DNA of 37,940 nucleotides from an uncultured Alphaproteobacteria bacterium (GTDB lineage: Bacteria; Pseudomonadota; Alphaproteobacteria; Caulobacterales; Aquidulcibacteraceae), in NCBI GenBank assembly GCA_902826245.1, contig CADEEA010000029.1, forward strand, positions 1-37,940, written 5' to 3'. Below the pieces are notes generated by a model. It ran no database searches and was not told the DNA's origin. It saw only the letters and a program-made list of their open reading frames with translations. The translations under genes and the position numbers were made by a program. Positions 32,582 through 37,940 of the stretch are shown here, one piece after another; the stretch's first letter is position 1; each line of letters opens with the position of its first letter.

Positions 32582-33289
32582 TCACTCCAAGTCGCGCAGC
32601 GCATCTTTGCCAACCCATCGCGACGGTGCATCTTCCGACGCCGCCAATCGCCGCGCCACGGCCAGCGCCGCCGCTTTGAGTTTTGCGCTCTTGCGCTTAC
32701 CGATGCCGCGCAAAGCCCAACTGACGCCCTTTTTTACAAAATTCCTGCCATCGCTGGCGCCGGCCTCGATGATCGGCATGCACTCCAGGAAAGGCTCGTC
32801 CGACAATTCTTTGCGGTGTAGCGCCGCGCTGGCGACCAGCGCGAAGGCGGCGCGCTTGACGAATTCGTCCTTCGCCTTCGCCCATTTCTCGATTTGTTTG
32901 AATGCGTGCGGGCTGTGATCGAAGAGACTGAAGCACGCGGTGTCAACGATGCCCCAATTGTCGAAGTCCTTGGCCCAGCGATCCATGAGCGCCGGGGTCA
33001 CGCGCGCGGGGTCGCCGATCATCGTCGCCAGCATGCGCGCATCGTGCACGCCGGTGCGCCAGAGCGCGTCAGCCAGATCGTGATCGCGCCCGATGCTTTT
33101 GGCCATCTGGCGCAAGACGACGACGGGAACCCCGAACGCCTTCGCCCTAGTGACGATTCCGTAGCGGGCGCTCATGTCGGCGAAATACCTTCTGGAACCG
33201 TTGCGCTCAAGGTCGCGCAAGACGGCGGCGACGCTCGGTCTCGGGCCCGCTGACTTGGCCTTCCGCGTCTGCCTCTCCTTAGCGGCCAT
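32582..33289 (-). CDS. DNA alkylation repair protein, AlkD-like (HEAT-repeat glycosylase family)
   Basis: A 235-residue protein of the DNA alkylation repair family (COG4912). AlkD-type proteins are HEAT-repeat DNA glycosylases acting on cationic alkylated bases such as 7-methylguanine. Family blocks are SVAAVLRDLERNGSRRYFADMSARYGI, WRTGVHDARMLATMIG, MDRWAKDFDNWGIVDTACFSLFDHSP, FVKRAAFALVASAALHRKE, and FVKKGVSWALRGIGKRK. ATG 33289 follows the DUF2277 stop by 16 bases; the frame extends upstream into that gene, so longer forms are unlikely. Specific activity is inferred from the family. Confidence 0.88.
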   Translation of the reverse strand: MAAKERQTRKAKSAGPRPSVAAVLRDLERNGSRRYFADMSARYGIVTRAKAFGVPVVVLRQMAKSIGRDHDLADALWRTGVHDARMLATMIGDPARVTPALMDRWAKDFDNWGIVDTACFSLFDHSPHAFKQIEKWAKAKDEFVKRAAFALVASAALHRKELSDEPFLECMPIIEAGASDGRNFVKKGVSWALRGIGKRKSAKLKAAALAVARRLAASEDAPSRWVGKDALRDLE

Positions 33290-33305
33290 CGCTTTAGCGC
33301 GCCCC

Positions 33306-33587
33306 TTATGCCGTCTCGGGCCGGCCAAACCGTTCGGCGGCCCGGGCGCGCGCTTTCTCGGCTTCAATCTCACGGTCGCGCGGCGGGGCGTGCGTCTCCA
33401 GGCTATCGATCAAGCGGCGCGCCGAGGCGCACACCTCTTCGATGGCGCGCTCGAACGCGGCCTCGTTGGCCTTGGATGGCGCATTGAAGCCGGAGAGCTT
33501 GCGCACGAATTGCAGCGAAGCGGCGCGCACCTCTTCGTCGGTTGCCGGGGGATCAAAATTGAACAGCGTTTTGATGTTGCGGCACAT
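33306..33587 (-). CDS. DUF2277 family protein
   Basis: A 93-residue protein of the DUF2277 family. MCRNIKTLFNFDPPATDEEVRAASLQFVRKLSGFNAPSKANEAAFERAIEEV is characteristic: the MCRNIK start, NFxPPAT, and QFVRKLSGF are conserved. It is followed by a charged, Arg/Glu-rich helix. No function is established for the family; the Cys2 after the initiator Met is conserved. It precedes the AlkD-like gene by 16 bases on the same strand, suggesting one operon. Confidence 0.87.
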   Translation of the reverse strand: MCRNIKTLFNFDPPATDEEVRAASLQFVRKLSGFNAPSKANEAAFERAIEEVCASARRLIDSLETHAPPRDREIEAEKARARAAERFGRPETA

Positions 33588-33643
33588 CGCGCGCTCCTGG
33601 GCTTGCGGCGTGTAAGGTCAGGCGCGGAGCTTACCGCAAATAC

Positions 33644-33672
33644 GCGCCCTGGAACAGCCTGTTCCAGGGCGC
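33644..33672. promoter_or_regulatory. 12-base perfect dyad in divergent promoter region
   Basis: GCGCCCTGGAAC (33644-33655), a five-base spacer AGCCT, then GTTCCAGGGCGC (33661-33672). It lies between the divergent DUF2277 and aat genes, where an operator is more plausible than a terminator. It is not the GAAC-N7-GAAC LexA box used upstream of imuA. Confidence 0.5.
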
Positions 33673-33696
33673 GCCGGGAACTGGCATGATAGCGCG

Positions 33697-34398
33697 ATGA
33701 AGGCCTTCACCAGCGAGGAGCTTATCGCGTGCTATCGCCGCGGCGTCTTTCCCATGGCGGAGAGCCGCGACGAAGACGGCTTCTTCATCGTCGACCCGGA
33801 ATTTCGCTGCATCCTCCCGCTGGATCGGCTCCACGTTTCACGCCGCCTCGCGCGTACGCTCCGGCAGGATCGCTTTCGCTTCACCATCGACCGCGAATTC
33901 GCTGCAGTCATCGATGCCTGCGCGGCTCCGGGCAAGGATCGCGAAGACACCTGGATCAATTCCGATATCCGCGCTCTGTACCTTGATCTGCATCGCCGCG
34001 GCTTGGCGCACAGCGTGGAGACGCGACTTGGCGATGCATTGGTCGGCGGGCTCTACGGCGTCGCGTTGGGGGGCGCATTCTTCGGCGAGAGCATGTTCTC
34101 GCGCGAGCGCGACGCCAGCAAGGCAGCGCTTGTACATCTAGCCGCGCGCTTGCGCTTCGGCGGCTTCACCCTGCTCGACGCGCAATTCACGACCCCGCAC
34201 CTGGAGCAATTCGGGGCCGAGACTTTGCCGCGGCGTATTTTCCACGCGCTGCTTGGGGCAGCGTTGGAGAAGCAAGGTGATTTTGGCGCGACGGCGGAGA
34301 TGGCTGGGGCGGAGATGCTGGATATTCTATCCGTGAGGCAGAACCAGCACCGTCATTCCGGGCTTGCGAAGCAAGACCCGGAACCCAGGGGATCGTAG
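33697..34398 (+). CDS. aat: Leucyl/phenylalanyl-tRNA-protein transferase
   Basis: A 233-residue Aat that adds Leu or Phe to N-terminal Arg/Lys of proteins, marking them for ClpS-ClpAP. Motifs are ELIACYRRGVFPMAESRD, RCILPLDRLHVSRRLART, EDTWINSDIRALYLDLHRRGLAHSVE, GGLYGVALGGAFFGESMFSRERDASKAALVHLAARL and LLDAQFTTPHLEQFGAETLPR. The body ends near EMLDILSVRQNQH; the last 15 residues (RHSGLAKQDPEPRGS) and the TAG lie in a palindromic repeat that begins at 34351. Confidence 0.95.
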   Translation: MKAFTSEELIACYRRGVFPMAESRDEDGFFIVDPEFRCILPLDRLHVSRRLARTLRQDRFRFTIDREFAAVIDACAAPGKDREDTWINSDIRALYLDLHRRGLAHSVETRLGDALVGGLYGVALGGAFFGESMFSRERDASKAALVHLAARLRFGGFTLLDAQFTTPHLEQFGAETLPRRIFHALLGAALEKQGDFGATAEMAGAEMLDILSVRQNQHRHSGLAKQDPEPRGS

Positions 34399-34453
34399 CG
34401 CGCCGCTTGTAGCCCCTGGACTCCGGATCGCGCTCCGTGCGCCCGGAATGACG
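34351..34453. repeat. CGTCATTCCGG-type palindrome overlapping the aat 3' end
   Basis: CGTCATTCCGG at 34351 pairs with CCGGAATGACG ending at 34453, with internal AACCCAGGGG and AGCCCCTGG blocks. The element begins in the third frame position-aligned codon of aat and supplies 15 codons plus the stop. It separates aat from the convergent serS. Confidence 0.87.
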
Positions 34454-34487
34454 ACACAATATGCGACGCACACGGTTCCCTCAGGGA

Positions 34488-35912
<1,425 letters not shown>

Positions 35913-35978
35913 TTAGTTCAATCGCGGCGGCGGAGCAACCGGCGCTCCTCCGATCCGTCACCCCGGACACTCGCTCTC

Positions 35979-36074
35979 TGTCATTCCGGGGCGGCGAAGC
36001 CGAACCCAGGGGCGACAGGCGCGCCCTACGCTCCCCTGGGTTCCGGATCGCGCTCCGCGCGCCCGGAATGACGG
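35979..36074. repeat. CGTCATTCCGG-type palindrome between serS and gatB
   Basis: GTCATTCCGGGG at 35980 and CCCGGAATGACGG ending at 36074 form the outer stem. Inner AACCCAGGGG (36003) and CCCCTGGGTT (36033) match the copies at 25175 and 34351. A GCCAGCG/CGCTGGC hairpin follows at 36099-36117. Confidence 0.85.
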
Positions 36075-36098
36075 CGCAAGTGATTTGAGCACTTGCAG

Positions 36099-36117
36099 GC
36101 CAGCGCTCACCGCTGGC
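36099..36117. terminator. Hairpin just after the gatB stop
   Basis: GCCAGCG (36099-36105) and CGCTGGC (36111-36117) form a seven-base stem with a five-base loop immediately downstream of gatB (minus strand). There is no U-tract, so this is a candidate terminator or a small repeat related to 4151-4187. Confidence 0.4.
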
Positions 36118-36118
36118 G

Positions 36119-37603
36119 CTACACCCCCAACTTCGCTTTCAAAATCTCGTTCACCTTCGCGGGATTGGCCTTGCCGCCGGTGGCTTTCATGGCCTGCCCC
36201 ACCCACCAGCCGAACGCCTTCGGATTCGTTTTCACGTCGGCGAGCTTGTCGGCGTTCGCCGCCAACAGCGCGTCGATAGCCTTCTCGATGGCGCCGGTGT
36301 CGGTGACTTGGCGCAGGCCCTCGCGTTCGACGATTACCCCTGGCGCATCTCCGGTCTCCATCATCTTGGCGAACACGTCCTTGGCGATCTTGCCGTTGAT
36401 GGCGCCGTCTCTCATCAGATCGAGCATCGCGCCGAGTTGATCCGCTTTCACCGGCGACGCGGAGAGCTCCAATCCCTTCTTGTTGAGCGCGCCGAACAAT
36501 TCTTGCGTCACCCAATTCGCCGCTTGCTTCGCGTCGCGGCCCTTCGCCACCGCCTCGAAATAGGCGGCGGACTCGCTATCGCTTGCAAGCACGCGCGCGT
36601 CGTAGGGCGAGAGCCCGTAATTCTCGACGAAACGCTTCTTCTTGGCGTCGGGCAGCTCCGGCAGCGAGGCCTTGATCTCGGCGATCCAGGCTTCATCAAG
36701 CTTGAGCGGCAGCAAATCCGGATCGGGGAAATAGCGATAATCGTGCGCATCCTCCTTGGAGCGCATTGTGCGGGTCTCGCCCTTGTCGGGATCGAACAGC
36801 CGCGTCTCCTGATCGATCGAACCGCCGCCTTCGAGAATCTCAATCTGCCGGCGCGCCTCGTATTCGATGGCCTGCATCATGAAGCGCGTCGAGTTCACGT
36901 TCTTGATCTCGCAGCGGGTGCCCCACTCCTTTGTGCCCGCCCGGCGCACCGAGACGTTCACGTCAGCGCGCATGGAGCCTTCCTCCATATTGCCGTCGCA
37001 GGTGCCGAGCGCGCGCACAATGGCGCGCAATTTGTTGAAATAGGCCGCCGCCTCCTTGGCCGAGCGCATATCGGGGCGCGAGACGATTTCCATCAGCGCG
37101 ACGCCGGCGCGATTCAAATCAACGAACGTCTCAGACGGCGAAAGATCGTGGATCGACTTGCCGGCGTCCTGTTCCAGATGCAGCCGCTCGATACGGATGA
37201 TGATCGCGTCCTCACCGTCGGGCTCGACCTCGATCTCGCCCTCGCCGACGATCGGCGACTTGTATTGGCTGATCTGATAGCCTTGCGGCAAATCCGGATA
37301 GAAATAATTCTTGCGGTCAAAGCGGCTGACGCAGTGGATTTCGGCGTTCAAGCCAAGCCCGGTGCGCACCGCCTGCTCGACGCAGAACTTGTTAATCACA
37401 GGCAGCATGCCCGGCATCGCCGCATCCACCAGCGAGACATGCGCGTTCGGCGCGCCGCCATAAGCTGCGCTGGCGCCGGAGAAGAGCTTGGCTTGGGAAG
37501 TGACCTGGGCGTGGACCTCGAGGCCCACAATGATCTCCCACTTGGATTTGTCGCCGGAGACCAATTGGTCGGGGCGGGCGGAACGGACGTCGAGTTCGGT
37601 CAT
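36119..37603 (-). CDS. gatB: Asp-tRNA(Asn)/Glu-tRNA(Gln) amidotransferase subunit B
   Basis: A 494-residue GatB, the kinase/tRNA-binding subunit of GatCAB that converts Glu-tRNA(Gln) to Gln-tRNA(Gln). [40 protein letters not shown], the signature [62 protein letters not shown] and [17 protein letters not shown] form the cradle domain. The C-terminal YqeY-like tail has [30 protein letters not shown]. The start is ATG 37603. gatA and gatC are not in this window. The GltX type at 19018 fits the same pathway. Confidence 0.96.
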   Translation of the reverse strand: MTELDVRSARPDQLVSGDKSKWEIIVGLEVHAQVTSQAKLFSGASAAYGGAPNAHVSLVDAAMPGMLPVINKFCVEQAVRTGLGLNAEIHCVSRFDRKNYFYPDLPQGYQISQYKSPIVGEGEIEVEPDGEDAIIIRIERLHLEQDAGKSIHDLSPSETFVDLNRAGVALMEIVSRPDMRSAKEAAAYFNKLRAIVRALGTCDGNMEEGSMRADVNVSVRRAGTKEWGTRCEIKNVNSTRFMMQAIEYEARRQIEILEGGGSIDQETRLFDPDKGETRTMRSKEDAHDYRYFPDPDLLPLKLDEAWIAEIKASLPELPDAKKKRFVENYGLSPYDARVLASDSESAAYFEAVAKGRDAKQAANWVTQELFGALNKKGLELSASPVKADQLGAMLDLMRDGAINGKIAKDVFAKMMETGDAPGVIVEREGLRQVTDTGAIEKAIDALLAANADKLADVKTNPKAFGWWVGQAMKATGGKANPAKVNEILKAKLGV

Positions 37604-37940
37604 CAGGAGGATTTAGGCGGCTTCACCGAGGTGGGCAATGCCCGCCCCCTCGTTTCCCCCGGATCGGCGCTTGTGCCTGCAGCGCGGGCGAGCCGGGGGC
37701 TCGCGCTCCAAGTCACCGACCAGGTGTTAGCAGGTTGGACCGCGCGGCTCTGCCCCGCTTGCGCCACGCAAGCGCCGCGCGCTCGCAAATGGGAGCGCGC
37801 CGCTCCGCGGCGCTCGGCGCATAACTTGCAAGCACAAACGCTATTGCGCCGCGGAGCGGCGCGCTCCAACGCCCAAAAATCGAGGAAAAATCGAGGATAG
37901 ATTCACCTCTACCCCGCACTAAGCGCTTGAAAACATAAAC
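37604..37940. other. Gene-free end region with a 22-base perfect inverted repeat
   Basis: No supportable gene is present. GGAGCGCGCCGCTCC begins at 37792 and its full 22-base complement is at 37846-37867, separated by 32 bases. Each arm is partly self-complementary. Beyond it the sequence becomes AT-richer, with two AAAAATCGAGG copies close to 37876. The gatB promoter should lie in the first ~100 bases, but I see no clear consensus. Confidence 0.55.

Noticed and set aside
33644..33672. LexA box before aat or DUF2277
   Set aside because: The spacing is GAAC-N5-GTTC, not the GAAC-N7-GAAC direct repeat used upstream of imuA nor the GAAC-N4-GTTC form of other phyla.
37603..37869. 88-residue minus-strand open frame before gatB
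   Set aside because: Cys/Arg/Ala-rich sequence produced by the inverted repeat; no domain and no ribosome binding site.
36308..37900. 530-residue open frame on the plus strand
   Set aside because: Antisense of gatB; the minus strand encodes a complete, motif-rich GatB.

Overview
The window is a 37.9-kb stretch of high-GC, gene-dense bacterial chromosome. The gene set points to an alphaproteobacterium: an ImuA-ImuB-DnaE2 mutagenesis cassette behind a GAAC-N7-GAAC LexA box, a CsgH-type curli locus, TrmFO, GatB together with a GluRS of the LSKRxGSL type, and an Atm1-type ABC exporter. From memory of the protein families it looks most like a Caulobacterales/Hyphomonadaceae-type genome; this was not tested by any search.

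Layout. 1-4130: the 3' end of topA, a small DUF559 nuclease gene and rnr; the nuclease gene sits between two near-identical palindromic repeats. 4195-8042: an APC amino-acid permease, then on the minus strand a FemAB-like acyltransferase, a RidA-family protein and an SRAP/YedK protein. 8090-13585: imuA-imuB-dnaE2 with a LexA box inside its promoter. 13654-17559: a small lipoprotein, an Atm1-type ABC exporter, a LOG-family hydrolase, an exported MsrB and an unknown Cys-rich protein. 17677-19007: curlin, csgH, curlin. 19018-26286: gltX, a zinc-free MDR reductase, a DUF429-like protein, a MATE exporter, a membrane protein and trmFO. 26345-29451: an unknown membrane protein, then thiS and thiG interleaved with two toxin-antitoxin-like gene pairs. 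29538-32487: aroQ, accB, accC and a lipoprotein. 32582-37603: an AlkD-like glycosylase, a DUF2277 gene, aat, serS and gatB.

Housekeeping themes are translation and tRNA (gltX, serS, gatB, trmFO, aat), RNA/DNA metabolism (topA, rnr), SOS mutagenesis and repair, fatty acid, shikimate and thiamine precursor pathways, and curli biogenesis.

The most unusual parts are three. First, the thi locus: a DUF433/DUF5615 pair lies between thiS and thiG, and a PIN-toxin/antitoxin pair lies between the real thiG 3' end and a second, diverged copy of the last 37 codons of thiG. The two copies differ almost only at synonymous sites, and the displaced copy still ends at an overlapping stop with the convergent neighbour, which suggests insertion of the toxin pair together with a replacement gene end. 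Second, a dispersed palindromic element (CGTCATTCCGG...CCGGAATGACG) lies in frame inside trmFO and supplies the C-terminus and stop codon of aat. Third, the DUF559 nuclease gene is tightly bracketed by two copies of a ~160-bp composite palindrome whose right arms are identical over 52 bp. No tRNA, rRNA, CRISPR array or recognisable transposase was seen.
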